NCBI RefSeq assembly: GCF_004682055.1
Contig: NZ_QUZU01000006.1
Location: 124,001 to 188,000, forward strand
Length of the DNA stretch: 64,000 nucleotides
Source: Pseudomonas kairouanensis
GTDB taxonomy: Bacteria; Pseudomonadota; Gammaproteobacteria; Pseudomonadales; Pseudomonadaceae
Direction of reading: 5' to 3'
The translations under genes and the position numbers were made by a program. The first letter of the stretch is position 1; each line of letters opens with the position of its first letter. This document shows positions 9,447-18,515 of the stretch, one piece after another. Below the pieces are notes generated by a model, which was given only the letters and a program-made list of their open reading frames with translations, was not told the origin of the DNA and searched no databases.

Positions 9447-9538
9447 ATGTGGGAGGGGGCTTGCTCCCGATAGCGGTAGATCAGTCACAGCATCAATAAC
9501 TGACCTACCGCTATCGGGAGCAAGCCCCCTCCCACATT
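9447..9538. repeat. REPIN (inverted pair of REP sequences)
   Basis: Left arm TGTGGGAGGGGGCTTGCTCC... and its near-perfect reverse complement ending in CCCTCCCACA flank about 40 bp of less conserved DNA. It sits between the convergent ends of the EamA and LysR genes, the usual place for these elements. Confidence 0.9.
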
Positions 9539-9546
9539 TAAAGCGG

Positions 9547-10437
9547 TTAAGCCTCGATGGCCAACTGCGCCACCAAAAATTCAATAAACGCCCGCGTCTT
9601 CTGCGGCACTCGCCGCGCCGACGAGTAAACCGCGTTTACCGTGATCGCTGGCGCCTGCCATTCACAGAGCACGGGCACCAGCCGGCCAGCCGCCAGGGCT
9701 TGTTCGACGATAAAGTCCGGCAGCAGCGCAATGCCCATCCCAGCTTCGGCCGCCTGGGCCAGCAGGTCGCCGTTGTTGGCGTGCAAGGGGCCGGTGACGT
9801 TGACGCGCTGGGTGTCCTTGCCGTTGCTCAGTTGCAAGCTCACGCCACTTTGCAGGTAGCCGTAGTTCAGGCATTGATGCTGGCGCAGGTCCTGGGGCGA
9901 TTGTGGCGTGCCAGCACGCTCCAGGTAGGCTGGCGAGGCCACCATGATGCGCGGCGCGGGGGCCAGTTGGCGGGCGATCATGGTGGAGTCGGGCAGGCTG
10001 GCGATGCGGATGGTGACGTCGAAACCGCCGCGCACCGGGTCCACCTGTTGATCGCTGAGCACCAGTTGCAGCTCGATGTTCGGGTGCTGTTCATGGAACA
10101 ACGGAATCAGCCGCCCCAATCGATGCAAACCGAACGACATCGGTGCATTCACCCGCAATACGCCGCGTAACTCGCCAATCCCATCCCGCGCCCGCTGCTC
10201 GGCCTCGTCCAGGGCCGCGATCACTTCCCGCGCCGCCTCGAAGTACTCGGCACCAGCCTCGGTCAAATGCAGGCTGCGGGTGGTGCGCTGCAACAATTGC
10301 ACGCCGATGGCTTCTTCCAGTGCCTGGATCTGTTTGCTCACCTTGGAGCGGGGCACGTCCATGGCGCGGGCTGCGGCCGCAAAACCGTTTTCACCGACGG
10401 TAACGACAAATGCACGCATGCACTCGATGCGGTCCAT
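9547..10437 (-). CDS. LysR-family transcriptional regulator
   Basis: The product has 296 residues. The start at ATG 10437 (MDRIECMRAFV) follows a GGGAC ribosome site. An N-terminal helix-turn-helix (FAAAARAMDVPRSKVSKQIQALE) is followed by the CrgA-like effector domain. It is divergent from the YcaC-like hydrolase at 10580 with 142 bp between them, an arrangement typical of a LysR regulator and its target. The inverted repeat at 10512-10538 in that gap is a candidate binding site. Confidence 0.9.
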   Translation of the reverse strand: MDRIECMRAFVVTVGENGFAAAARAMDVPRSKVSKQIQALEEAIGVQLLQRTTRSLHLTEAGAEYFEAAREVIAALDEAEQRARDGIGELRGVLRVNAPMSFGLHRLGRLIPLFHEQHPNIELQLVLSDQQVDPVRGGFDVTIRIASLPDSTMIARQLAPAPRIMVASPAYLERAGTPQSPQDLRQHQCLNYGYLQSGVSLQLSNGKDTQRVNVTGPLHANNGDLLAQAAEAGMGIALLPDFIVEQALAAGRLVPVLCEWQAPAITVNAVYSSARRVPQKTRAFIEFLVAQLAIEA

Positions 10438-10511
10438 GACTGTCCCTTTTTTAGAATCAATGAATCCAGATTTTAGGTAATTGTTTCGATATTGGCCAGC
10501 CCGTAAAGTTA

Positions 10512-10538
10512 CTTCCAAGCCGCCAGCAACGCTGGAAG
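10512..10538. promoter_or_regulatory. inverted repeat, candidate LysR operator
   Basis: CTTCCA (10512-10517) and TGGAAG (10533-10538) form a dyad with a 15-bp spacer in the LysR/hydrolase divergent region, about 40 bp before the hydrolase start. This dimension suits a LysR-type tetramer site, but binding is only inferred. Confidence 0.35.
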
Positions 10539-10579
10539 CACTTAAAAAACCAACTACAGACCATTAAAGGGAAGCCACC

Positions 10580-11224
10580 ATGTCCATTCGCGAATTGCTC
10601 AACCCATCCAACTCCACCCTGATCCTGATCGACCACCAGCCACAGATGGCCTTTGGCGTGCAGTCCATCGACCGCCAAACCCTGAAGAACAACACCGTGG
10701 CCTTGGCCAAGGCAGCCAAGATCTTCAACGTGCCGACCATCTTCACCTCGGTAGAAACCAAAAGCTTCAGCGGCTACATCTGGCCGGAACTGCTCAGCGT
10801 ATTCCCCGACCAACAGCCGATCGAGCGCACCTCGATGAACTCCTGGGAAGACAAGGCGCTGGTCGCTGCCGTGAAAGCCACCGGCCGCAAGAAGTTGATC
10901 ATGGCCGCGCTGTGGACCGAGGTGTGCTTGAACTTCCCGGCCCTGGAAGCCCTGGCTGAAGGCTACGAGGTGTACATCGTCACCGACGCATCCGGCGGTA
11001 CCACCAAGGAAGCCCATGACATGTCGATCCAGCGCATGATCCAAGCCGGTGCGGTGCCGGTGACCTGGCAACAAGTGCTGCTCGAATACCAACGCGACTG
11101 GGCACACAAAGAAACCTACGACGAAGTGATGGACCTGGTACGCGACCACAGCGGCGCCTACGGCATGGGCGTGGACTACGCCTACACCATGGTGCACGGT
11201 GCGCCGCAGCGTCAGGTCAAGTAA
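10580..11224 (+). CDS. YcaC-like isochorismatase-family hydrolase
   Basis: The 214-residue protein has the cysteine-hydrolase fold. Asp18 (LILIDHQ) and the nucleophile Cys116 (ALWTEVCLNFPALEALA) are visible, and the sequence matches the YcaC subgroup of unknown substrate rather than true isochorismatases. It should be cytosolic and oligomeric. It is divergent from a LysR gene and followed by a strong terminator. Confidence 0.85.
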   Translation: MSIRELLNPSNSTLILIDHQPQMAFGVQSIDRQTLKNNTVALAKAAKIFNVPTIFTSVETKSFSGYIWPELLSVFPDQQPIERTSMNSWEDKALVAAVKATGRKKLIMAALWTEVCLNFPALEALAEGYEVYIVTDASGGTTKEAHDMSIQRMIQAGAVPVTWQQVLLEYQRDWAHKETYDEVMDLVRDHSGAYGMGVDYAYTMVHGAPQRQVK

Positions 11225-11235
11225 CAACATTGGAG

Positions 11236-11265
11236 GCCGCAGCCCTCGGGCTGTGGCTTTTTTTT
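11236..11265 (+). terminator. intrinsic terminator after the YcaC-like gene
   Basis: GCCGCAGCCC and GGGCTGTGGC form a 10-bp stem (one G-T pair) with a two-base loop, followed by eight T. It starts twelve bases after the hydrolase stop codon. Confidence 0.9.
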
Positions 11266-11291
11266 GCGCTTTTTTCGAACAGGTTTGCGCC

Positions 11292-12872
11292 ATGACAACC
11301 GCCACCGCTCGCTCCCCGTGGAGCCCGTTGAAACACTCGATCTTCCGTGGGCTCTGGCTCGCCAGCATCGCTTCGAACATCGGCACTTGGATGCACGAGG
11401 TCGGCGCCGGCTGGCTGATGACTTCGCTGTCGGCCAACCCGATGACCGTCGCCCTGGTGCAGGTGGCCAGCGCGGCGCCGATGTTCCTGCTGGCACTACC
11501 GGCTGGCGCACTGGCAGATATCGTCGACAAACGTCGCTACTTGTTGATGGTGCAGGCGTGGATGGCCACGGTGGCGTTGCTGCTGGCGGTGCTGACCTTG
11601 AGCGGGATGATGACGGTGCCGCTGTTGCTGCTGCTGACCCTGGGCATGGGCGTCGGCACGGCGTTGATGATGCCGGCCTGGTCTTCGCTGACACCGGAAC
11701 TGGTGCCGGCCGACGAGGTGCCGTCGGCGATTGCGTTAAGCAGCGTAGGCACCAACCTCGCCCGTGCAGTAGGCCCGGCCATTGCCGGGGTGCTGGTCAG
11801 CCTAGTGGGGCCATGGGCAACGTTTGCGGTGAATGCACTGTCGTTTTTTGCGGTGATTTCGGTGCTGTGCCTGTGGCGGCGTGAAACCCAGGTGGCGGTG
11901 CTGCCGGCCGAACGGCTGTTCAGCGCGGTGCGTGTGGGCTGGCGTTACGCGCGCAGTTCGCGGCCATTGCAACGGGTACTGGTGCGTACGTTGGCGTTCT
12001 TTTTTGGTGCCAGTGCCGGGATGTCGTTGTTGCCGCTGATTGTGCGCGGTGAGTTACACGGCAGTGCGGCGCAGTTTGGTGTGCTGCTGGGCAGTGTGGG
12101 CATCGGTGCGGTGCTCGGCGCCATGTGGCTGCCGCGCTTGCGTCAGGCACTGGCGGTAGACAAGTTGGTGGCGATTGCAAGTCTGGTCTATGCCCTGGTG
12201 CTGTTTGCCCTGGCCTGGGTGCGGGATTTCTATGTGTTGATCCCGGTGATGCTGATCAGCGGCGCGGCGTGGATCGCGGTGTTGTCCAGCTTCCAGGTGG
12301 CGGCGCAGACCTCGGTACCAGCCTGGGTGCGAGCCCGTGCGCTGGCGGTGTATATCCTGATGTTTTTCGGCTCCATGGCCGTGGGCGGTTTGCTCTGGGG
12401 TTGGGTGGCCAGCCACAGTTCCATGAGCCAGGCGCTCAGCGCTGCCGGTTCGGTGTTGGTGCTAGGCGTGTTGCTGACGTGGCGCGTGGCCTTGCCGCAA
12501 CGCAAAGCCGAAGACCTGGCGCCGTCGCTGCATTGGCCACAGCCGCTGCTGGCAGAAGGGCAGGACCAGGAGCGCGGCCCGGTGATGGTGACGCTCGAAT
12601 ACGACATCGACCCGCAGCACATCCAGGCCTTCACCCAGGCCATGAGCCCGGTGCGCCGCATGCGCCAACGCAACGGCTCGTTCTCCTGGAGCCTGGTGCA
12701 AGACAGCGAAAGCCCACGGCGCTGGTGCGAAGTGTTCTACGACGAATCCTGGCTCGGTCATCTGCGCCACCACCAGCGCGTGACCCGTGCCGAACTGAAG
12801 ATTGAAGCGGCGGCGCGGCGGTATCAGACCGAGGGGGTGAAGATTGGGATTCGGCACTTTTTGCAGGGTTAG
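11292..12872 (+). CDS. MFS transporter, EntS/PF05977 type, with C-terminal soluble domain
   Basis: The protein has 526 residues. Residues up to about 415 form an MFS membrane domain with the early SLSANPMTVALVQVASAAPMFLLALPAGALAD segment typical of the enterobactin-exporter-like (MFS_3) family. A soluble C-terminal domain of about 100 residues (MVTLEYDIDPQHIQAF...GIRHFLQG) follows, as in full-length members of this family. It is presumably a proton-driven exporter; the substrate is unknown. ATG 11292 is chosen; upstream in-frame codons overlap the terminator. Confidence 0.85.
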   Translation: MTTATARSPWSPLKHSIFRGLWLASIASNIGTWMHEVGAGWLMTSLSANPMTVALVQVASAAPMFLLALPAGALADIVDKRRYLLMVQAWMATVALLLAVLTLSGMMTVPLLLLLTLGMGVGTALMMPAWSSLTPELVPADEVPSAIALSSVGTNLARAVGPAIAGVLVSLVGPWATFAVNALSFFAVISVLCLWRRETQVAVLPAERLFSAVRVGWRYARSSRPLQRVLVRTLAFFFGASAGMSLLPLIVRGELHGSAAQFGVLLGSVGIGAVLGAMWLPRLRQALAVDKLVAIASLVYALVLFALAWVRDFYVLIPVMLISGAAWIAVLSSFQVAAQTSVPAWVRARALAVYILMFFGSMAVGGLLWGWVASHSSMSQALSAAGSVLVLGVLLTWRVALPQRKAEDLAPSLHWPQPLLAEGQDQERGPVMVTLEYDIDPQHIQAFTQAMSPVRRMRQRNGSFSWSLVQDSESPRRWCEVFYDESWLGHLRHHQRVTRAELKIEAAARRYQTEGVKIGIRHFLQG

Positions 12873-12915
12873 TGCAAAGGCACTGCCCGGAAAACCGAAT
12901 CGTCAGAAAAGAGGA

Positions 12916-12934
12916 GGCCCCGCAGAGCGGGGCC
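12916..12934. terminator. GC-rich hairpin downstream of the MFS gene
   Basis: GGCCCCGC and GCGGGGCC form an 8-bp perfect stem with a three-base loop, 44 bp after the MFS stop. There is no T-tract on the plus strand, so it may stabilise the 3' end rather than terminate. The rest of 12935-13148 holds no convincing gene. Confidence 0.4.
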
Positions 12935-13148
12935 GTCACATAACCTAGTCTCATCACCGTTTCGTGTAGCACGGGAGTGGAGATTCCTAGGGCTGCCGGG
13001 GCAGATTACCATCTCCAGTTTTCAGGTCAACCCCTCGCCTGCGGCTTAATAATTTGGCAACAGTCTGATGCTTTGGAGCAGGAAACCCTGCCTGTACCAT
13101 CGCTCGCGCTGGTGACATTTCCTGGCGTCGAAAGGAGTTCGCGCATAG

Positions 13149-13823
13149 ATGGTCTGGCATACGCTGGAGGCAAAGCTCTCCACTCCAAGAATGCGCCGTT
13201 ATCTCAAGGGGCATAAGGGCAATCGAGATCACGCAGCTGCGGCTTATGTGCACAACATGCGGATCGCAGAGTCCCTGGTCTCTATTTTTCACGTGCTTGA
13301 GGTCGGTTTGCGTAACGCTATCCAACGCGAAATGGTGCGTGAATATCAGCGTGACGACTGGTACGAAGCATTCAGGACCAGCACTAACGCAGAGCTTCGC
13401 TCCAGCTATCAAAAAGTGGACGACGCATGTACCGCTCTCAGGAAAAGAGGTGTGCATCCTGGCCCGGACGAGATCACTGCCGAGCTGAGCTTTGGCTTTT
13501 GGACCTCGCTGTTCAACCGAAAGGCATTCCCTGACGTTTCAAAACCTCTGATGAAGGTGTTTTTCCACTGTCCCAGAACCCCTAAAAAGGCGGACATCAT
13601 TCGCAGTCGGTTGAACAAGGCGAGGGACCTACGAAATCGTTGTTTCCACCATGAGCCGCTCTTGTGGCAACCCCTTTTCGACCTGCATCGGGATATCACT
13701 GAAATCGTGCAATGGATCGATCCAAATCTGTGTGTCTGGATCAAAAGCCATGATCGACTTCCAACCGCTTTGGTGGATTGGAGTCGGTGGAAGGAGACTG
13801 CAAGACACGACGCCGCTCAGTGA
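13149..13823 (+). CDS. Abi-like protein with HEPN-type motif (probable abortive-infection factor)
   Basis: The 224-residue soluble protein resembles the Abi-like (Abi_2/AbiD-AbiF) family. Visible family features are an early EVGLRNAIQ segment (residues 51-59), ELSFGFW (112-118), and LNKARDLRNRCFHHEPL, where R162-N163 to H167 is an R-x4-H motif typical of HEPN ribonuclease domains. Family members act in phage-induced growth arrest, probably by RNA cleavage. Base composition is visibly lower in G+C than the flanking genes, which suggests transfer. No antitoxin partner is adjacent. AAAGGAG lies 11 bases before the ATG. Confidence 0.75.
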   Translation: MVWHTLEAKLSTPRMRRYLKGHKGNRDHAAAAYVHNMRIAESLVSIFHVLEVGLRNAIQREMVREYQRDDWYEAFRTSTNAELRSSYQKVDDACTALRKRGVHPGPDEITAELSFGFWTSLFNRKAFPDVSKPLMKVFFHCPRTPKKADIIRSRLNKARDLRNRCFHHEPLLWQPLFDLHRDITEIVQWIDPNLCVWIKSHDRLPTALVDWSRWKETARHDAAQ

Positions 13824-13871
13824 TTCTTTGAAACTGAAACGGCGGCTGGTTGAGCATCCGGCGCTTGCGGG

Positions 13872-15122
13872 TTAGCGCAGCGTCAGTGGATATTCGATCA
13901 CCACATACACCCGATCAATATCGTCCCCGGCCTGGGCTGTATTGGCGCGATGGCTGACATGGGACAGTTGCACCGACAGGTCCTTGGCCGGGCCGGATTG
14001 CACCACGTAGTGCAGGTCGATATCGCGCTCCCAGTGGCGGCCGCCGTGACCTTGCGCAAGTGTGTAGGCGCCGTCCTGTGGTGCATGGGTACCGTCGATG
14101 CCACGGCCGGTGACGTAGCGGGTCATGAACTTAAGGCCAGGAATGCCGAAGGTGGCGAGGTTGAGGTCATAGCGAAGCTGCCACGAGCTTTCGCCGGGGC
14201 CGTTGAAGTCGGCGTATTTGATCGAGTTGGCGAGGTAGATGGAGTCGCCACCGACAAAGTCGAACGGGGTATCGCCGTTGATCTTCTGGTAGGCCAGGGT
14301 CAGCGACTGTGCGGCGAAGCTGTATTTGCCCGCCAGGCTGTAGGCGGTGTTGACGATGGCGCCGGCCTCGGCACGGCCCTGGTCTTGGGTGCGGTAGATA
14401 TTGCTGTCCAGCATCCAGTTGGCCGGTGACCAATGCAGGTTGGCGTAGTACTGGCGCCAGGTGTCGCTCAATTGCGAGGTGTACAGCGCACCGCCCACCG
14501 GTTGGCCTTCGAAGAATTGCCCGCCGATAAAGTCGATGGCGCCGCTGCGGGTGCTGGCGCCGTAGCCGCTGAAGTCGCCGCGCCCGTTGGAGCTGTCCTG
14601 GTTCTTGAAGGCGGTGAAGTGCCCGGCCTGCCAGTGCAGGGCGTCGATCTCGCGGCTGTCCAGCAGCAGGCCGGTGGCGTATTCGGGTTGCAGGCGTTTG
14701 TCGGAGGTGTCGAATACCGGGGTTTCGACGGTCATTTCGCCTACCGACAAGGTGGTTTTGGAGGCCCGTAACTTGAGCGCGCCACCGGCGCTGGAATAGT
14801 CGCGCTCGCTGCGTCCGTCGCTGTCCACGGGCAAAAGCCCTGTGCCTGAATGGCCCTTGCCACCGTCGAGTTTCAGGCCGACAAAGGCGTGGGCGTCGAC
14901 CCCGAAGCCAATCGTGCCCGGAGTGAACCCTGAGGCGAAGTTGGCGATGAAGCCTTGGGCCCATTCCTCCTTGTGGGGCTTGTTGGACGGTGAGCGCTCT
15001 TTGTTGTCGAGGTAGAAGTTGCGGCTGAGCACATCGAGGGTTGAATCCTCGATCAGGCCAGCCGCCAGCACGCTGTTACAGGTGCCGGTCAGCAAAAGTG
15101 AAAGCAGGGTTGGAGCGCGCAT
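13872..15122 (-). CDS. OprD-family outer-membrane porin
   Basis: The product has 416 residues: a signal peptide (MRAPTLLSLLLTGTCNSVLAA), then FIEDSTL-like opening (GLIEDSTLDVLSRNFYLDN), GFTPGTIGFGVDAHAFVGLKLDGG and a terminal strand ending VYVVIEYPLTLR. These are hallmarks of the OprD/Occ barrels for uptake of amino acids or small carboxylates. The substrate class cannot be fixed. The start is set at ATG 15122 because it begins the signal peptide. Confidence 0.92.
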   Translation of the reverse strand: MRAPTLLSLLLTGTCNSVLAAGLIEDSTLDVLSRNFYLDNKERSPSNKPHKEEWAQGFIANFASGFTPGTIGFGVDAHAFVGLKLDGGKGHSGTGLLPVDSDGRSERDYSSAGGALKLRASKTTLSVGEMTVETPVFDTSDKRLQPEYATGLLLDSREIDALHWQAGHFTAFKNQDSSNGRGDFSGYGASTRSGAIDFIGGQFFEGQPVGGALYTSQLSDTWRQYYANLHWSPANWMLDSNIYRTQDQGRAEAGAIVNTAYSLAGKYSFAAQSLTLAYQKINGDTPFDFVGGDSIYLANSIKYADFNGPGESSWQLRYDLNLATFGIPGLKFMTRYVTGRGIDGTHAPQDGAYTLAQGHGGRHWERDIDLHYVVQSGPAKDLSVQLSHVSHRANTAQAGDDIDRVYVVIEYPLTLR

Positions 15123-15204
15123 CGGCGTTGCCTCAAAGGATTTCCAATGAGGCAAGCGTCGCGATTTTTTTAGCAGAGCGATTGAACGGCTGTGCTCAAT
15201 CGCT

Positions 15205-16503
15205 CTAGATCGTGGCTCTTTGCTGCTCTGGCAAGTGGCTGGCACCCAGCACGGCAGGCAATACCCCGGCGCGCAGGTCATTGCCACTGGGTTGCTGATA
15301 CAGGCTCAGGCCAAATTCCGGCAGCACCGCCAGCAGGTAATCGAAGATATCCCCCTGGATGCGCTCGTAGTCGGCCCACGCGGTGGTGCGAGTAAAGCAG
15401 TAGATTTCCAGCGGCACACCCTGAGCGGTGGTTTGCATCTGGCGCACCATGCAGGTCATGTTCGGCTGGATGTCCGGATGGCTTTTCAGGTACGCCAGGG
15501 CGTAGGCGCGGAACGTGCCGAGGTTGGTCATGCGGCGGCGGTTGGCCGACAGTTGCGCACTGTGGCCCTGGGCTTCGTTCCACGCCTTGAGTTCGGCCTG
15601 CTTGCGCCCGATGTAGTCGGTGAGCAGGTGCACCTGGGTCATACGCAGTTCTTCATCGTCGCGCAGGAAGCGCACGCCGCTGGCGTCTATGAACAGGCTG
15701 CGCTTGATCCGCCGACCGCCGGAGGCCTGCATGCCACGCCAGTTCTTGAACGACTCGGACATCAGGCGCCAGGTGGGGATGGAGACGATGGTCTTATCAA
15801 AATTCTGCACCTTGACCGTGTGCAGGGTGATATCCACCACATCGCCATCGGCGCCGACCTGGGGCATCTCGATCCAGTCGCCGACCCGCAGCATGTCGTT
15901 GCTGGTCAGTTGCACGCTGGCGACGAACGACAGCAGGGTGTCCTTGTACACCAACAGGATCACCGCCGACATGGCTCCCAGGCCCGACAGCAGCAACAGC
16001 GGCGAACGGTCGATCAAGGTGGCGACGATGATGATCGCGCCAAACACATACAGAACCATTTTCGCCAACTGCACATAGCCCTTGATCGAGCGGGTGCGGG
16101 CGTGTTCGGTACGGGCGTAGATATCCAACAGGGCGTTGAGCAGGGCGCTCACTGCCAGCATCAGGAACAGGATGCTGATCGCCAGGGCCACGTTGCCGAT
16201 GAACAGGATGGCGGTTTTGCTCAGGTCTGGTACCAGGTACAGGCCGAACTGGATCACCAGCGAAGGCGTCATCTGGGCCAGGCGATGGAAGACTTTGTTG
16301 TGCCGCAGGTCGTTGAGCCAGTGCAAGGCAGGTTGCCGGCCAAGCAGCTTGACCGTGTGGAGGATGAGGTAGCGCGCCACCCGTCCGAGCAGCAGGGCCA
16401 CTACCAGCAGTACCAGCAAACCTAGGCTGGCATGCAGGATTGGGTGTTCATCAAGGGCGCCCCAGAGGTCCTGGGCGTTGAGCCAGAGCTGTTTGATATC
16501 CAT
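15205..16503 (-). CDS. mechanosensitive channel, YbdG type
   Basis: The product has 432 residues with about five N-terminal membrane segments and then a MscS core. The last helix and beta domain (LVYKDTLLSFVASVQLTSNDMLRVGDWIEMP, then HTVKVQNFDKTIVSIPTW) match E. coli YbdG, a miniconductance osmotic-release channel of 415 residues. It sits in the inner membrane. ATG 16503 starts the homologous sequence; the upstream extension is not family-like. Confidence 0.88.
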   Translation of the reverse strand: MDIKQLWLNAQDLWGALDEHPILHASLGLLVLLVVALLLGRVARYLILHTVKLLGRQPALHWLNDLRHNKVFHRLAQMTPSLVIQFGLYLVPDLSKTAILFIGNVALAISILFLMLAVSALLNALLDIYARTEHARTRSIKGYVQLAKMVLYVFGAIIIVATLIDRSPLLLLSGLGAMSAVILLVYKDTLLSFVASVQLTSNDMLRVGDWIEMPQVGADGDVVDITLHTVKVQNFDKTIVSIPTWRLMSESFKNWRGMQASGGRRIKRSLFIDASGVRFLRDDEELRMTQVHLLTDYIGRKQAELKAWNEAQGHSAQLSANRRRMTNLGTFRAYALAYLKSHPDIQPNMTCMVRQMQTTAQGVPLEIYCFTRTTAWADYERIQGDIFDYLLAVLPEFGLSLYQQPSGNDLRAGVLPAVLGASHLPEQQRATI

Positions 16504-16696
16504 GGGTGAAACCGGTTCTTCTGTAAGACAAGACGGGGCGATTAGAGCATTGATGGGCGACAAAGTTGGCCTCACGGACAAAAGTGCTCACAAAAAAGCG
16601 ACTGATTAGTGCCGTTCGCGTAAAGAAACTCGGTTTGAGCGCCCGAAACCGGTACCCTATGCCGCTGATATTTTGTATTTCTTCGAGGTAGCACCC

Positions 16697-18043
16697 GTGT
16701 TTTCCCAATTCGCCCTGCACGAACGCCTGCTCAAAGCCGTGGCCGAGCTTAAATTTGTCGAGCCTACGCCTGTGCAAGCAGCGGCCATCCCGCTCGCGCT
16801 CGAAGGGCGTGACCTGCGGGTGACGGCTCAAACCGGTAGTGGCAAGACCGCCGCTTTTGTCCTGCCGGTGCTGAACCGCCTGATCGGCCCGGCCAAGGTC
16901 CGTGTGAGCATCAAGACCCTGATCCTGCTGCCAACCCGTGAGCTGGCCCAGCAGACCCTGAAGGAAGTCGAGCGCTTCTCGCAGTTCACCTTCATCAAGT
17001 CCGGCATCATCACCGGCGGTGAAGACTTCAAGGTCCAGGCCGCCATGCTGCGCAAGGTGCCAGACATCCTGATCGGCACGCCAGGCCGCATGATCGAGCA
17101 ACTCAACGCCGGCAACCTTGACCTCAAGGAAGTCGAAGTACTGGTGCTGGACGAAGCCGACCGCATGCTCGACATGGGCTTTGCCGATGACGTACAGCGC
17201 CTGGTGGGCGAGTGCGTCAATCGCCAGCAGACCATGCTGTTCTCCGCCACCACCGGCGGTTCCACCCTGCGCGACATGGTTGCCAAGGTGTTGAACAACC
17301 CTGAGCACTTGCAGGTCAACAACGTCAGCGACCTGAACGCCACCACGCGCCAGCAGATCGTCACCGCTGACCACAACGTGCACAAAGAGCAGATCCTCAA
17401 CTGGCTGTTGGCCAATGAGACCTATCAGAAGGCCATCGTCTTCACCAACACCCGTGCTGCTGCCGACCGTATCTACGGCCGCCTGGTGGCTCAGGACTAC
17501 AAAGCGTTCGTGCTGCACGGCGAGAAAGACCAGAAAGACCGCAAGCTGGCCATCGACCGCCTGAAGGCTGGCGGCGTGAAGATCCTGGTAGCCACCGACG
17601 TCGCTGCTCGCGGCCTGGACGTGGACGGCCTGGACCTGGTGATCAACTTCGACATGCCCCGCAGCGGCGACGAATACGTGCACCGCATCGGCCGTACCGG
17701 GCGTGCTGGCAATGATGGCCTGGCCATCTCGCTGATCTGCCACGGCGACTGGAACCTGATGTCGAGCATCGAGCGCTACCTCAAGCAGTCGTTCGAGCGC
17801 CGCACCATCAAGGAAGTCAAAGGCACCTACACCGGGCCGAAGAAGGTCAAGGCGTCGGGCAAGGCCGTTGGCGTGAAGAAGAAAAAGACCGACGCCAAGG
17901 GTGACAAGAAGAAGACCGGCGCCAAGTCGCCGACCAAGCGCAAGATCGCCAACCGTCCGAAGACCGACAACCTGTCGTTGGTCAGCAAAGACGGCATGGC
18001 CCCGCTCAAGCGTCGCAAGCCAGAAGCGCCGGCTGCCGAGTAA
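16697..18043 (+). CDS. DEAD-box ATP-dependent RNA helicase
   Basis: The protein has about 448 residues. Motifs in order: Q motif (FVEPTPVQAAAIP), I AQTGSGKT, Ia PTRELAQQ, Ib TPGR, II DEAD, III SAT, IV IVFTNTR, V ATDVAARGLD, VI HRIGRTGRAG. A Lys-rich tail of about 70 residues follows (GVKKKKTD...), probably for RNA binding. It resembles SrmB/RhlE-type helicases in ribosome assembly or RNA decay. The GTG at 16697 has GAGG eight bases upstream and begins the conserved FSQFALHERLL; an earlier TTG is less likely. Confidence 0.92.
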   Translation: MFSQFALHERLLKAVAELKFVEPTPVQAAAIPLALEGRDLRVTAQTGSGKTAAFVLPVLNRLIGPAKVRVSIKTLILLPTRELAQQTLKEVERFSQFTFIKSGIITGGEDFKVQAAMLRKVPDILIGTPGRMIEQLNAGNLDLKEVEVLVLDEADRMLDMGFADDVQRLVGECVNRQQTMLFSATTGGSTLRDMVAKVLNNPEHLQVNNVSDLNATTRQQIVTADHNVHKEQILNWLLANETYQKAIVFTNTRAAADRIYGRLVAQDYKAFVLHGEKDQKDRKLAIDRLKAGGVKILVATDVAARGLDVDGLDLVINFDMPRSGDEYVHRIGRTGRAGNDGLAISLICHGDWNLMSSIERYLKQSFERRTIKEVKGTYTGPKKVKASGKAVGVKKKKTDAKGDKKKTGAKSPTKRKIANRPKTDNLSLVSKDGMAPLKRRKPEAPAAE

Positions 18044-18060
18044 GGTTGGGCTGCTATAAA

Positions 18061-18088
18061 AAAACCGGACATTTGTCCGGTTTTTTTT
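18061..18088. terminator. bidirectional intrinsic terminator
   Basis: ACCGGAC-ATTT-GTCCGGT is flanked by A-run on the left and an eight-T run on the right, so it can end both the helicase transcript and the convergent gene at 18092. Confidence 0.9.
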
Positions 18089-18091
18089 GCC

Positions 18092-18361
18092 TCAGCTTTT
18101 GGCTTTGGCTGCTGCTTCGTCCAGATCCTTCATGCGCTGGTCAATCAGTTGGCATTTGTCGGGCAGATCGGCAGCAGTGGTGTCCATATCCATTTTGCGC
18201 AACTCTTCGTTGATTTCCTTGGCCTTGACCTCATCAGTGACGCTTTTGACTTTCTCGGCCAGTTGCTCACGTTTCTGGGTAGCCTCTTCTGGCGTGCAGG
18301 CCCAGGCGGGCAGGGCGCAGAACAGGGCGGTGGCAATGGCCAGGTTTATCAGGGTTTTCAT
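18092..18361 (-). CDS. small secreted helical protein, unknown function
   Basis: The product has 89 residues: a signal peptide (MKTLINLAIATALFCALPAWA) followed by a charged, probably coiled-coil mature part with two Cys (ACTPEEA near the mature N-terminus; DKCQLIDQ later). I do not recognise a family with a known role. AGGAGG precedes the ATG. It is convergent with the helicase gene. Confidence 0.75.
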   Translation of the reverse strand: MKTLINLAIATALFCALPAWACTPEEATQKREQLAEKVKSVTDEVKAKEINEELRKMDMDTTAADLPDKCQLIDQRMKDLDEAAAKAKS

Positions 18362-18515
18362 GATCAGACCTCCTTGGCGGTTATGAGCAGTTGAGGGCGC
18401 GAACGTCTGGAAAGTTCAGAGAACTCACGCCCGTCAGTCAGGCTGAACGGCGGCTCACGAGGCGTGTCCCATTTTCAGACGGGCTACTTTCCTTTGGCCT
18501 GCAGGAGGAATCAGG

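Noticed and set aside
9447..9538. A CRISPR array made of the recurrent GTGGGAG repeats
   Set aside because: The repeats are inverted pairs scattered singly over the window, not regularly spaced direct repeats with spacers; they are REPINs.
12916..12934. A tRNA remnant or attachment site near the GC hairpin before the Abi-like gene
   Set aside because: Only a single hairpin is present with no cloverleaf, and no matching direct repeat was seen on the far side of the Abi-like gene.
12977..13216. A 79-residue frame upstream of the Abi-like gene
   Set aside because: It overlaps the start of the Abi-like gene in another frame, has no recognisable motif and only a weak ribosome site.
15220..16425. 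A 401-residue plus-strand open frame opposite the mechanosensitive channel
   Set aside because: The minus strand encodes an obvious YbdG-type channel; the plus-strand product has no domain and is rich in Gln/His/Arg.
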